A stretch of 64,000 bases of DNA from Brenneria rubrifaciens (GTDB lineage Bacteria > Pseudomonadota > Gammaproteobacteria > Enterobacterales > Enterobacteriaceae). Of this stretch, positions 26,059-36,183 are shown in pieces; positions within the stretch are counted from its first letter, which is position 1; each line of letters starts with the position of its first letter. The notes beneath the pieces are model-generated. The model was not told the origin of the DNA. It was given only the letters and a program-made list of their open reading frames with translations, and did not search any database. The stretch lies in contig NZ_CP034035.1 of the NCBI RefSeq assembly GCF_005484945.1, positions 744,001 to 808,000 of the forward strand, in the 5' to 3' direction. A program made the position numbers and the translations under genes.

Positions 26059-29007
26059 ATGCGTAAACAGTTTGTCTGGATTACCGGATTGGTTTTTTTA
26101 TTCACTTTCTGGCTTCCGCTGAGTTGGGCTGAGACCGGTTGGCAACCCCTTGCTCAGACTATCCGTAAAAGTGAGAACGATCCGCGGAAGTACCAGGCGG
26201 TAAAACTGGATAACGGGATGACGGTACTGCTGGTTTCAGATCCGCAGGCCACCAAATCCCTGGCGTCATTGGCTTTGCCGGTAGGATCGCTTGACGATCC
26301 GAACAGTCAACTGGGGCTGGCGCATTATCTTGAACATATGGTTTTGATGGGCTCCAAACGTTATCCCGAACCTGAAGCGCTGTCCGAGTTTCTGAAAAAA
26401 CATGGCGGCAGTCATAATGCCAGTACCGCGTCCTATCGCACGGCATTTTATCTGGAAGTGGAAAATGACGCGCTGCAACCTGCGGTGGATCGGCTGGCCG
26501 ACGCCATTGCCGAACCGCTGCTTGATCCGGTAAATGCCGATCGCGAACGTAATGCGATCAACGCCGAAATGACCTTGGCGCGCTCGAATGACGGTCAACG
26601 CATGGGTCAGGTCGGGGCGGAGACGCTAAACCCCGCGCACCCCAGCGCGCGTTTTTACGGCGGTAATCTTGAAACGCTCAGCGATAAGCCCGGCAGTAAA
26701 CTGCATGATGAATTGGTGAAATTTTACCAACGCTACTACTCCGCCAATCTGATGAAAGGCGTGATTTATAGCAATCAACCGCTGCCTGCGTTGGCAAAGC
26801 TGGCTGCGGAGACGTTTGGCCGTATTGCCAATCATCAAGCCAGCGTTCCCGCTATTACCGTCCCTGTGGCGACCGAAAAACAGCGCGGTTTGATGATCCA
26901 CTATGTTCCGGCGCAGCCGAGGAAACAGCTGCGTATCGAATTCAGAGTCGATAACAATAGTCAGGCATTCCGCAGTAAAACCGATACCTACATCAGCTAT
27001 TTGATCGGTAACCGCAGCCGGAACACGCTGTCCGACTGGCTGCAAAAAGAGGGGCTGGTTGAATCGATTGGTGCGGGTGCGGACCCGGTTATCGATCGTA
27101 ACGGCGGTGTCTTTGCCATTTCAGCATCGTTGACGGAGAAGGGCCTGGCGCAGCGGGATAAGGTTATCGCCGCCATATTCAGCTATTTGCAGCAGATTCG
27201 CCGCGAAGGTGTCCAACAGCGTTATTTTGACGAAATCGCCCGCGTGTTGGATCTGGATTTCCGCTATCCGTCCCTCAGCCGTGATATGGATTATATAGAG
27301 AGGCTGGTTGACACCATGTTGCGGGTGCCGGTCGAACATACGCTCGATGCCGTGTATCTCGCCGATCAGTACGATCCCAAAGCGATTGCGGAACGTCTGG
27401 ATGTCATGACGCCTCAGAACGCCCGTATCTGGATGGTTAGCCCGGATGAGCCGCATAACAAGGTTGCCTACTTTGTCGACGCGCCGTATCAGGCCGACAA
27501 AATCCCGCCGCAGACCTTTGCCAAATGGAGAGCGCTGGCGCAGACGATTTCACTGTCGCTTCCCGCGACCAACCCTTACATCCCGGATGATTTTTCTCTG
27601 ATCAAGGGCGATACCCGCCTGACGCACCCGAAAATCCTGCTGCAAGAGCCGGGGTTACGGGTGTTGTACATGCCAAGCCGTTATTTCGCGGATGAGCCTA
27701 AAGCTGAAATTAGTTTGTTGCTGCGCAATCAGGAAGCCCGCAGTACCGCGCGTAATCAGGTGTTGTTTGCGCTGAATGATTATCTGGCCGGTCTTGCGCT
27801 GGATGAACTGAGCTATCAGGCGTTGGTGGGTGGCATTAGCTTCTCAACCACGATTAATGACGGTCTGGCGATCAATGCGGATGGCTATACCCAGCGCCTG
27901 CCGCAACTCTTGCTGGCGCTGGTCGATGGCTATTCTTCCTTTACCTCGACGGAGGAACAACTGGCGCAAGCCAAATCCTGGTATTTGCAACAGTTGGACT
28001 CGGCGGAAAAGGAGAAGGCGTTTGAACAGGCTTTACAGCCAATTCAGTCTCTGTCTCAACTGCCCTACACCGAACGTGAAGAGCGTCGTCAATTGCTGAA
28101 AGACATCAGCTTGCAGGAACTGGCGAATTATCGGAAGGCGTTACTACAACAGTCGACGCCGGAAATGCTGGTGGTCGGTAACCTGCAACCTGAAGAGGTC
28201 ACTGAACTGGCGAAAACGCTGAAAACGCGCCTGAAAAGCGTCGGTGAGACGCTGCGGCGCAGTCCTGAAATCAGGATTGAACAAGCGCAGCGGGCAAATC
28301 TGCAACGTACCGGCAGCAGCACGGATTCCGCGTTGGCGGCGGTTTATATTCCCGCCGGCTATAGCGAAACGCAAAGTATGGCATACAGCTCCGTGTTGGG
28401 GCAGATTCTTCATCCCTGGTTCTACAACCAATTGAGAACGAAAGAGCAGCTTGGCTACGCGGTGTTCGCGTTCCCGATGTCCATCGGGCGACAATGGGGG
28501 ATAGGTTTTCTGCTGCAAAGCAACAGCAAACAGCCAGCCTATTTGAACCAGCGCTATCAGGATTTTTATCAGGAAGCGGAAAAACGCCTGCGTGGGATGA
28601 GCGAGCAAGAGTTTGCGCAGTACAAACAGGGCGTCATCAATGAGTTGAGTGAGCGGCCGCAGACGCTGAATCAGGAAATCAGCCGCCTGCGCAATGACTT
28701 GGAACGGGAGAATTTTGCGTTTGATACCCGCGAGAAGCTGATTGCCGAAATCAAACCGCTGACGGTAACGCAACTGGCGGATTTCTTCCAGCAGGCGTTA
28801 AAACCCCAGGGGTTGGCCGTGCTGTCGCAAATTTCGGGCAGCCACCATGGTAAAACGGATTATGCCGCGACGCAGGGGTGGCAGACCTATCCGAATGCGT
28901 CTTCATTACAGAAAACGCTGCCCATCGTCAGCGCGCCGTCGATGAGTGAAGCACGCGCTTCCTCATTTGAAACCGCCGCTTCAGTCAATGAGGCAACGGC
29001 AAAATGA
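26059..29007 (+). CDS. ptrA: Protease III (pitrilysin)
   Basis: A periplasmic zinc metalloprotease that cleaves small peptides. The ATG at 26059 has GGAG seven bases upstream (TGGAGAATTGC) and gives 982 residues with the signal peptide MRKQFVWITGLVFLFTF, cleaved near SWA|ETG. The inverse zinc motif HxxEH appears as HYLEHM, with a downstream Glu in the DRERNAINAE segment. The C terminus runs about 20 residues past E. coli pitrilysin and is rich in Ala, Ser and Glu. Its place between recC and recB is conserved although the function is unrelated. Confidence 0.96.
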   Translation: MRKQFVWITGLVFLFTFWLPLSWAETGWQPLAQTIRKSENDPRKYQAVKLDNGMTVLLVSDPQATKSLASLALPVGSLDDPNSQLGLAHYLEHMVLMGSKRYPEPEALSEFLKKHGGSHNASTASYRTAFYLEVENDALQPAVDRLADAIAEPLLDPVNADRERNAINAEMTLARSNDGQRMGQVGAETLNPAHPSARFYGGNLETLSDKPGSKLHDELVKFYQRYYSANLMKGVIYSNQPLPALAKLAAETFGRIANHQASVPAITVPVATEKQRGLMIHYVPAQPRKQLRIEFRVDNNSQAFRSKTDTYISYLIGNRSRNTLSDWLQKEGLVESIGAGADPVIDRNGGVFAISASLTEKGLAQRDKVIAAIFSYLQQIRREGVQQRYFDEIARVLDLDFRYPSLSRDMDYIERLVDTMLRVPVEHTLDAVYLADQYDPKAIAERLDVMTPQNARIWMVSPDEPHNKVAYFVDAPYQADKIPPQTFAKWRALAQTISLSLPATNPYIPDDFSLIKGDTRLTHPKILLQEPGLRVLYMPSRYFADEPKAEISLLLRNQEARSTARNQVLFALNDYLAGLALDELSYQALVGGISFSTTINDGLAINADGYTQRLPQLLLALVDGYSSFTSTEEQLAQAKSWYLQQLDSAEKEKAFEQALQPIQSLSQLPYTEREERRQLLKDISLQELANYRKALLQQSTPEMLVVGNLQPEEVTELAKTLKTRLKSVGETLRRSPEIRIEQAQRANLQRTGSSTDSALAAVYIPAGYSETQSMAYSSVLGQILHPWFYNQLRTKEQLGYAVFAFPMSIGRQWGIGFLLQSNSKQPAYLNQRYQDFYQEAEKRLRGMSEQEFAQYKQGVINELSERPQTLNQEISRLRNDLERENFAFDTREKLIAEIKPLTVTQLADFFQQALKPQGLAVLSQISGSHHGKTDYAATQGWQTYPNASSLQKTLPIVSAPSMSEARASSFETAASVNEATAK

Positions 29008-32000
29008 AACAAACTACGCCGCAATCATTAAACGTCATGACGTTGCCGCTCCAGGGGGAGCGGCTGATTGAGGCATCGGCCGGGACAGGGAAAACCTATA
29101 CGTTGGCGGCGCTGTATCTGCGTTTGCTGCTGGGGTTGGGAAAGCAGTCCGCTTATCCGCGTCCATTACTGGTTGAAGAAATTCTGGTTGTCACCTTTAC
29201 CGAAGCGGCCACTGAAGAATTGCGCGAGCGGATACGGGAGAAAATCCACGGACTGCGTATTGCCTGCATCCGTGGGGAAAGCAACGATCCGCTGTTGAGC
29301 GAGCTATTGGCTGAAATCCCGGATCGTCAGGATGCCGCCGAGGTGCTGTTGTCCGCTGAACGGCAGATGGATGAGGCGGCTATCCATACCATTCACGGTT
29401 TTTGCCAACGCATATTGAGCACTCACGCGTTTGAGTCTGGCGTCCTGTTCGAGCAGGCGCTGATAGAGGATGAGCATCCTTTACGGCGTCAAGCCTGCGC
29501 GGATTTCTGGCGCCGCAACTGTTATGCGCTGCCAATGGATGTGGCGCGGGTTATCGGCCTGGCGTGGAGCGGGCCGGAGAGTTTGCTCTCTGATTTGATG
29601 CCTTACCTGCAAGGTGAGAGTCCGGTTTTTCGTCATCCTCCAGAGGAGGGGGAAACACTACTGAGTCGGCACCAGAAAGTTATTGCTGTAATCGACGCTT
29701 TCAAGCAGCAATGGCTGGCGTCGGCGGCGGAACTGGAAGGGGTGATCGGCGCGTCCGGTGTGGATAAGCGCAGCTATAGCAGTAAACACCTGCCCAACTG
29801 GTTACAGAAAGTCACGCTGTGGGCGGAACAGCCGACAAAGGACTATCAATTGCCAAAAGAGCTGGAAAGGTTTAGCCAACGGATCCTGGTGGAGAAGACC
29901 AGGAAAGGCGACGCGCCTGAACACCGTGTGTTTGAAGCGGTTGATTGCTTGCTGGGCGAATCGCTCTCTTTGCGTGATGTCGTCATTGTGCGGGCGCTAA
30001 GCGAAATTCGTCAGTCTGTGCGTGAGGAAAAACGGCAGCGTGCGGAATTGGGGTTTGATGATTTACTCAGTCGGCTGGATGAGGCGTTGCAACAGCCGGG
30101 TGGCGACCGGTTGGCCGGTTCGGTGCGGGAACGTTATCCGGTTGCGATGATTGACGAATTTCAGGATACCGATCCGCAGCAATACCGAATTTTCCGCACC
30201 TTGTATGGCGGGCAACCGCAGTGCGGCCTGCTGCTGATTGGCGATCCCAAACAGGCGATCTATGCATTCCGCGGCGCGGATATTTTTACTTATATGCGGG
30301 CCCGATCAGAAGTGAGCGCACACTACACGCTGGATACCAACTGGCGGTCATCGCATCAAATGGTTCGGGGCGTGAACCGTCTATTTCAGCGCCTTGACTG
30401 TCCGTTTATTTTTAAAGAGATCCCCTTTCTGGCGGTTGAACCCGCCGAATCGAAGCGCGATCTGCTCTTCGAGATCGCCGGAGAACCTCAACCCGCGCTA
30501 CAGTTTTGGCTGACCGGCGAGGAAGCCCTTGGCGTTGGGGATTATCAGCAGCGCATGGCACGGCAATGCGCAGGGCAGATTCGTGACTGGCTGGCCGCCA
30601 GCCAGCGCGGGCAGGCCTGGCTGAATACAGGTAAAGGGCGCCGTCTGGTTCAGGCGTCTGATATGAGCGTTCTGGTGCGCAGCCGTCACGAAGCCGCTTT
30701 GGTGCGAGAGGCGTTAAGCAGGCTTGCCATTCCGTCGGTGTATCTGTCCAACCGCGACAGCGTTTTCACCACGCCGGAAGCGCGGGATGTCCTGTGGATC
30801 TTGCAGGCGGTGCTGGCCCCTGAACAAGAGAGAACATTACGCAGCGCGATGGCGACATCGCTAGTGGGGTTGGATGCGTCGGCGCTGGATACCCTGAGCC
30901 GTAGTGAAGACGACTGGGATACGCTGGTCGAGGAATTTGCCGGCTACCGTGCGCTTTGGCGGCAGCGCGGCGTGCTGCCAATGCTGCGCGCGCTGATGAG
31001 CCACCGCCAACTTGCGGAGAACCTGCTTGCCAGCGGTGACGGCGAACGGCGGCTGACCGATGTACTGCATATCGGCGAATTATTGCAGGATGCTTCATCG
31101 GCGCTGGATAGCGAACATGCATTGGTTCGCTGGCTCTCACAGCAGATTATCCAGCCCAATCCACAGGCGGAGAACCAACAATTGCGTCTGGAGAGCGATC
31201 GTCATCTGGTGCAGATCGTGACAATCCATAAATCGAAAGGGCTTGAGTATCCGCTGGTCTGGCTGCCTTTTGTCAGCAATTTCCGGGTTCAAGATCAGGG
31301 CGTTTATCATGACAGAAGCAGTTATCAGGCTTTGCTTGATCTGCATAACAGCGAAGAAAGCCAGGCGCTGGCGGAAGAAGAACGGCTGGCCGAGGATTTG
31401 CGCCTGCTGTATGTGGCGCTGACCCGTTCAATCTACCATTGCAGCGTTGGCGTTGCGCCGCTGCAACGCTCAGGCAGGAAAGATCAAAGCAGCGACATGC
31501 ACCAAAGTGCCCTAGGCTATTTGCTCCAGCGGGGCAAAGAGGCGGATGTGGCAACGCTGGTGACCGAACTCAGGGGAATGACCGGCGACGGGGTGGCGGT
31601 AACCCTGGTACGACCCGACGATGAACGGCCCTGGCAACCGGACGAACCGGCTCGGCGGGAATTGCAGGCCCGTCACAGTGAGCGGGTATGGCGCGATGGT
31701 TGGCGAGTGACCAGCTATTCCGGTTTGCAGCAGCACGGCTCTTCCGCGGTGCAGGACTTGATACCCCGCCTGGATATTGAGGCGATGGGGGAACGGCTCG
31801 ACGAGCAGGAAACGCAATTTACGCCCCATACGTTTCCGCGGGGGGCGAGTCCGGGGACATTTTTACACAGCCTGTTTGAGACGCTGGATTTTACTCAGCC
31901 AGTGAATGGCGCATGGCTGGCTGAACAACTGTTGTTGCAGGGTCTGGATGCGGTCTGGCATCCGGTGCTGCGAACGTGGATGGAAGCAATCCTGAATACG

Positions 32001-32552
32001 CCGCTCAACGATGACGGTATTAGGCTATCGGCGCTGGACACGCAGCATAAACGTGCGGAGTTGCAGTTCTATTTGCCGATTGAGGCGCCGATGCAGGCCA
32101 TGCGGCTTGATGAACTGGCGAAACGCTATGACCCGTTATCTGCCGGGTGTCCGCCGCTATCATTTCAGCAGGTACAGGGCATGCTGAAAGGGTTTATAGA
32201 TCTGGTGTTCCGCTGGAAAGGACGCTATTACCTGCTGGACTACAAATCTAATTGGCTGGGCGCGGATGCCGGCGCTTACACGCAGCCAGCCATGGCGCAG
32301 GCAATGGCCGAGCATCGCTATGACCTGCAATATCAGCTTTATAGTCTGGCGCTACACCGTTATTTGCGCCACCGCATCGCCGACTATGACTATGAACGGC
32401 ATTTTGGCGGCGTGTTTTATCTGTTTTTACGTGGATTCGACGATCGTTATCCCGCTAACGGGGTGTTTTATTGTCGGCCGCAGGCCGCGTTTATTGCCGG
32501 ATTGGATCGTTTATTTCGGGGAAATCAGACAGAAGAGGCCGATACGCCATGA
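29004..32552 (+). CDS. recB: Exodeoxyribonuclease V subunit beta
   Basis: RecB is the 3'-5' helicase and the nuclease of RecBCD; it degrades DNA until Chi and then loads RecA. The 1,182-residue product (E. coli 1,180) has Walker A ASAGTGKT with Lys30, the UvrD-like motifs VVTFTEAATEELRERI, AMIDEFQDTDPQQY and LLIGDPKQAIYAFRGAD, and the C-terminal nuclease site LLDYKSNWLG with the catalytic Asp and Lys. It overlaps ptrA by four bases (ATGA) and recD by four. Confidence 0.98.
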   Translation: MKQTTPQSLNVMTLPLQGERLIEASAGTGKTYTLAALYLRLLLGLGKQSAYPRPLLVEEILVVTFTEAATEELRERIREKIHGLRIACIRGESNDPLLSELLAEIPDRQDAAEVLLSAERQMDEAAIHTIHGFCQRILSTHAFESGVLFEQALIEDEHPLRRQACADFWRRNCYALPMDVARVIGLAWSGPESLLSDLMPYLQGESPVFRHPPEEGETLLSRHQKVIAVIDAFKQQWLASAAELEGVIGASGVDKRSYSSKHLPNWLQKVTLWAEQPTKDYQLPKELERFSQRILVEKTRKGDAPEHRVFEAVDCLLGESLSLRDVVIVRALSEIRQSVREEKRQRAELGFDDLLSRLDEALQQPGGDRLAGSVRERYPVAMIDEFQDTDPQQYRIFRTLYGGQPQCGLLLIGDPKQAIYAFRGADIFTYMRARSEVSAHYTLDTNWRSSHQMVRGVNRLFQRLDCPFIFKEIPFLAVEPAESKRDLLFEIAGEPQPALQFWLTGEEALGVGDYQQRMARQCAGQIRDWLAASQRGQAWLNTGKGRRLVQASDMSVLVRSRHEAALVREALSRLAIPSVYLSNRDSVFTTPEARDVLWILQAVLAPEQERTLRSAMATSLVGLDASALDTLSRSEDDWDTLVEEFAGYRALWRQRGVLPMLRALMSHRQLAENLLASGDGERRLTDVLHIGELLQDASSALDSEHALVRWLSQQIIQPNPQAENQQLRLESDRHLVQIVTIHKSKGLEYPLVWLPFVSNFRVQDQGVYHDRSSYQALLDLHNSEESQALAEEERLAEDLRLLYVALTRSIYHCSVGVAPLQRSGRKDQSSDMHQSALGYLLQRGKEADVATLVTELRGMTGDGVAVTLVRPDDERPWQPDEPARRELQARHSERVWRDGWRVTSYSGLQQHGSSAVQDLIPRLDIEAMGERLDEQETQFTPHTFPRGASPGTFLHSLFETLDFTQPVNGAWLAEQLLLQGLDAVWHPVLRTWMEAILNTPLNDDGIRLSALDTQHKRAELQFYLPIEAPMQAMRLDELAKRYDPLSAGCPPLSFQQVQGMLKGFIDLVFRWKGRYYLLDYKSNWLGADAGAYTQPAMAQAMAEHRYDLQYQLYSLALHRYLRHRIADYDYERHFGGVFYLFLRGFDDRYPANGVFYCRPQAAFIAGLDRLFRGNQTEEADTP

Positions 32553-34417
32553 GCGCTATGATTGGTTTACTCGAAACGGCGTTGCAGCGTCGGCTGCTGC
32601 GGCCGCTGGACATCCAGTTCGCCAGAATGCTGGCGGATGATCGACATCCTCATTTATTGCTGGCCGCCGCCTGTCTGAGTGCTCAATCAGGGGCGGGCAA
32701 CGTGTGTTTACCGTTGGAGAGATTACGGCCGCAAGGGTTATTTGATGGCCGCGACCATGAACTGGCTCAGCAGATAGGGGCATTGCTTGGGCAACCGGAG
32801 ACTGCCGATTGGCAGCGGCATTTATCGTCGTCAGAAGCGGTCGGCGACGGTCGCCAGCCGACGCCGCTGGTATTGCAGCAAAGCAGGCTGTACCTGCAAC
32901 GAAGCTGGCAAAATGAAGGGCGTGTAGCCGCGTTTATTGCCGGTAAGCATCAGGAACTGCCCGTTAATGAACCGCAGATTCGCGCCGTGCTGGATAGTCT
33001 TTTTCCTGCGGCGGGCAAGGATGCTGACTGGCAGAAAATCGCCGCGGCGGTGGCGTTGACCCGGCGTATCGCCGTTATTTCCGGCGGGCCGGGTACGGGT
33101 AAAACCACGACGGTTGCCAAACTGCTGGCCGCGTTGATTCAGTTAAACCGCGGCGGGAATGCGTTACGGATTCAACTGGCGGCTCCGACGGGTAAAGCGG
33201 CCGCCCGTTTGACCGAATCGCTGGGGACGGCGTTGAACAGCTTTGCATTGAACGAGGCGCACCGCGACCTCTTCCCACAGGAAGCGGCGACGCTGCACCG
33301 TTTATTGGGTGCGGTGCCGGACAGTCAGCGTCTGCGTCATCATCAGGGCAATCCGCTGCATCTGGATGTCCTGGTCGTGGATGAAGCCTCGATGGTCGAT
33401 CTGCCGATGATGGCTAATCTGATCGCCGCACTGCCCGAACAGGCGAGACTTATTCTGCTGGGCGATCGCGATCAGCTTGCTTCGGTAGAGGCCGGGGCGG
33501 TGCTGGGCGATATCTGTCGTTTCGCCGAAGCGGGATATAGCCAGAGCAGGGCGCAGCAGTTACAGCGGCTGACGGGCTGCCAGTTGGATGCTGGCCCGGC
33601 GAGTCAGGTTACCGTTGGCGACACTATCTGTCTGCTGCGCAGAAGCTATCGTTTCGACCAGCACTCAGGTATCGGGCAGTTGGCGCTGGCGGTGAATAAC
33701 GGTGACGATCGGCGCGTGCTGGCGGTATTGAACCACGGCTTTACGGATATTGCCTGTCGGCCGCTGACAGATACGCAGGATTACCCGCGTATTCTGGAAC
33801 AGGGCGTGGAGGGGTATCGTGACTATTTACAGCGTATCGCGGCGGGTGAGAGTCCTGAAGCGGTGCTGCTGGCGTTTCAGCGTTACCGACAGTTGTGCGC
33901 GTTGCGCGAAGGGCCGTTCGGCGTCGCGGGGCTGAATCAGCGAATTGAACAGGCGCTGCATAAAGCCGGGCTTATCAGCCGAAACCGCAACCCGCTTAAC
34001 CCTTGGTATATTGGTCGTCCGGTGATGATCGAGCGTAATGACGCGGTGCTGGGGCTGTTTAATGGTGATATCGGTATCACGCTGCTGAATGAAAAGGGCG
34101 AACTACGGGTCTATTTCCAGTTGCCTGACGGCAGGCTCAAGGCGGTGTCGCCCAGCCGTTTACCGCCTCATGAAACGGCCTATGCGATGACGGTACATAA
34201 ATCGCAAGGGTCGGAGTTCGAGCATACGGCGCTGGTGTTGCCAAATCACTTTTTGCCGGTGTTAACGCGTGAACTGGTTTATACCGCCGTTACCCGCGCC
34301 CGTAAGCGTCTGTCGCTGTACGCGGATATGAAAATCCTGTGCCGGGCGGTGAACACGCCGACCCAACGGCATAGCGGACTGGTTGAGCGAATTACCGCAT
34401 TAATGGTGGAGGAGTAA
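32549..34417 (+). CDS. recD: Exodeoxyribonuclease V subunit alpha
   Basis: RecD is the 5'-3' helicase of RecBCD. The ATG at 32549 overlaps the recB stop (ATGA) and gives 622 residues (E. coli 608). A second ATG three codons later could also serve. The superfamily 1B motifs are present: Walker A GGPGTGKTTTVAK with Lys185, Walker B VVDEASMVDLPMM, GDRDQLASVEAGAVLGD, and the C-terminal YAMTVHKSQGSEFEH and YTAVTRARKRL. Confidence 0.97.
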   Translation: MSAMIGLLETALQRRLLRPLDIQFARMLADDRHPHLLLAAACLSAQSGAGNVCLPLERLRPQGLFDGRDHELAQQIGALLGQPETADWQRHLSSSEAVGDGRQPTPLVLQQSRLYLQRSWQNEGRVAAFIAGKHQELPVNEPQIRAVLDSLFPAAGKDADWQKIAAAVALTRRIAVISGGPGTGKTTTVAKLLAALIQLNRGGNALRIQLAAPTGKAAARLTESLGTALNSFALNEAHRDLFPQEAATLHRLLGAVPDSQRLRHHQGNPLHLDVLVVDEASMVDLPMMANLIAALPEQARLILLGDRDQLASVEAGAVLGDICRFAEAGYSQSRAQQLQRLTGCQLDAGPASQVTVGDTICLLRRSYRFDQHSGIGQLALAVNNGDDRRVLAVLNHGFTDIACRPLTDTQDYPRILEQGVEGYRDYLQRIAAGESPEAVLLAFQRYRQLCALREGPFGVAGLNQRIEQALHKAGLISRNRNPLNPWYIGRPVMIERNDAVLGLFNGDIGITLLNEKGELRVYFQLPDGRLKAVSPSRLPPHETAYAMTVHKSQGSEFEHTALVLPNHFLPVLTRELVYTAVTRARKRLSLYADMKILCRAVNTPTQRHSGLVERITALMVEE

Positions 34418-34437
34418 GCCGCACAGCGGCTGATAAA

Positions 34438-35763
34438 TCAGAGATCCAGCACCAGAATTTTTGACCGGCGTTGATAGTTGTACAGCGCCTGTTTTTTCTT
34501 CGGCAGCATTTCCACTTCGGCCGGTAAGAATCCGCGTTCCTGAAACCAGTGGATGCTGTGGGTGGTCAGAACAAACAGTTTGCTCAGCCCCTGCTGGCGC
34601 GCTTGAGCGGCGATTCTCTTTAACAGCATGTCACCGCGTGAGGAACTGCGATAATCCGGGTGAACCGCGACGCAGGCCATTTCGCCGATGCTCTCTTCCG
34701 GGAACGGATAGAGCGCTGCGCAGGCGATAGTCAGGTTATCGCGCACGACCACGGTAAACTTGTCGATTTCCATTTCCAACTGTTCGCGGGAGCGTCTGAC
34801 CAAAATACCCTGCTGCTCCAGCGGACGAATCAGTTCCAGAATTCCGCCGATATCGTTAATGGTTGCCCGGCGCACCTGTTCGGCGCTCTCCATTACAATC
34901 TGCGTACCGATACCGTCGCGGGAGAACAGTTCTTGAAGTAAAGCGCCATCATCCTGGTAGCTGATCAGGTGACTGCGGCGTACACCGCTGCGGCAGGCTT
35001 TCACCGCGCCGCGCAGGAACCTGACCGTGCCTGAATGGTAATCCCCCCCCTCTTCCAGCGCTTCAATGCGCCGTTGGGCATCGTCTGGGAACAGTTCGGA
35101 AATGATGTTGCCATCTTCGTTAATCACGCCCTGTGAAGAACAGAAGCCGATCATTTTCTCGGCTTTCAGTTTGATCGCCAGTTGGGTCGCGACCTCTTCA
35201 GAGGTCAGGTTGAAACTTTCCCCCGTAACGGAAACCGCCACCGGCCCCAGCAAAACAATCGCGCCGCTGTTTAATTGATGATGCAGCGCTTCTTCATCAA
35301 TACGGCGGATGCGCCCACTGTGGCAGTAGTCCACGCCGTCATCCACGCCAAGAGGCTGGGCGATAATAAAGTTGCCGCTCACGACATTGATGTGCGCTCC
35401 CTGTAGCGGCGTATTATTCAAACTCATTGACAGGCGTGCCGTAATGTCCAACTGCAACATCCCGGCGGCCTGCTTGACCAGCTCCAGCGTGGCGCTGTCG
35501 GTTATGCGGGTATTTTTGTGATAGCGAGGCTCGTGATGATGCGTCGTCAGATTGGCATCGATCTGCGGGCGGGCGCCATAAACCACGACCAGCTTAATCC
35601 CCAGGCTGTGCAATAGCCCGATATCATTGACGATGTTGGCGAAATTTTCATGCTCGATGGCTTCTCCGCCCAGCATGATGACAAAGGTTTTGCCGCGATG
35701 GGCATTGATATAAGGAACTGAGTGGCGGAAGCCTTGAACCAGTTCTGTACTACGTTCCTTCAC
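34438..35763 (-). CDS. argA: Amino-acid N-acetyltransferase (N-acetylglutamate synthase)
   Basis: ArgA acetylates glutamate with acetyl-CoA, the first step of arginine synthesis, and is feedback-inhibited by arginine. The 441-residue product (E. coli 443) has an amino-acid-kinase-like N-terminal domain ([28 protein letters not shown]) that binds arginine. The C-terminal GNAT domain carries [18 protein letters not shown]. The start is GTG at 35763, with GAGGG seven bases upstream, equivalent to the E. coli GTG. Two ARG boxes abut the ribosome binding site, so ArgR repression is expected. Confidence 0.97.
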   Translation of the reverse strand: MKERSTELVQGFRHSVPYINAHRGKTFVIMLGGEAIEHENFANIVNDIGLLHSLGIKLVVVYGARPQIDANLTTHHHEPRYHKNTRITDSATLELVKQAAGMLQLDITARLSMSLNNTPLQGAHINVVSGNFIIAQPLGVDDGVDYCHSGRIRRIDEEALHHQLNSGAIVLLGPVAVSVTGESFNLTSEEVATQLAIKLKAEKMIGFCSSQGVINEDGNIISELFPDDAQRRIEALEEGGDYHSGTVRFLRGAVKACRSGVRRSHLISYQDDGALLQELFSRDGIGTQIVMESAEQVRRATINDIGGILELIRPLEQQGILVRRSREQLEMEIDKFTVVVRDNLTIACAALYPFPEESIGEMACVAVHPDYRSSSRGDMLLKRIAAQARQQGLSKLFVLTTHSIHWFQERGFLPAEVEMLPKKKQALYNYQRRSKILVLDL

Positions 35764-35774
35764 TGCGAGCCCTC

Positions 35775-35813
35775 TTTGAATTTTTATTCGTAATTTTTGT
35801 ATTTTTATTCTTT
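35775..35813. promoter_or_regulatory. Tandem ARG boxes (ArgR operator) of argA
   Basis: Two 18-bp sites fit the ARG box consensus WNTGAATWWWWATTCANW. The first (35775-35792) has TGAATTTTTATTC and the second (35796-35813) has TGTATTTTTATTC. They are separated by 3 bp, the usual spacing for an ArgR hexamer. The proximal box reaches to within 12 bp of the argA start codon and overlaps the Shine-Dalgarno sequence, so transcription probably starts within the operator. Confidence 0.88.
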
Positions 35814-35837
35814 ATGGAACAAAAGGCAAGGGGTAAG

Positions 35838-36125
35838 TCACAGTGCTGGAGCCTGGGATATAAATTCAAAATTCATCTCGTTTATCCCCCCAATTTCTTC
35901 GCTAATAAAGGCCGAGTAACCGACTTTTCCCAACCTATTCAGATTAATACCCCATTCACGCTTTGGCAATGCGGCAACCGGCGCTATTTCCATACGATTG
36001 GCAATAAGATGACCCGAGCGTGCGAAGGAAAAGTGTCCTCCTTCGGTTTGAAAGGAAAAGGAGATACGGCATCCCCCTGATTTTTGCATGACAGGGAAGC
36101 GGAGATTCGTTAAAGTTTTTGGCAA
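35838..36125 (-). other. Open frames on both strands in the argA-amiC gap (possible gene relict or repeat)
   Basis: A 95-codon frame is open on the minus strand and an 88-codon frame on the plus strand over nearly the same 290 bp. The minus-strand product contains ARSGHLIANRMEIAPVAAL and ends EFISQAPAL. It looks like a protein fragment that I have seen repeated in enterobacterial intergenic DNA, but I cannot name the family with certainty. There is no good ribosome binding site. It may be an accessory insertion or a relict rather than a functional gene. Confidence 0.3.
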
Positions 36126-36183
36126 TTTTCTTATTTTCTGCTTTCAGCTTTTGGCAAGAGCACAGTAATCAGACCGGAGTTGC

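Noticed and set aside
34417..34431. Terminator between recD and argA
   Set aside because: The AGCCGC/GCGGCT stem is only six pairs with a 3-nt loop and no T-tract.
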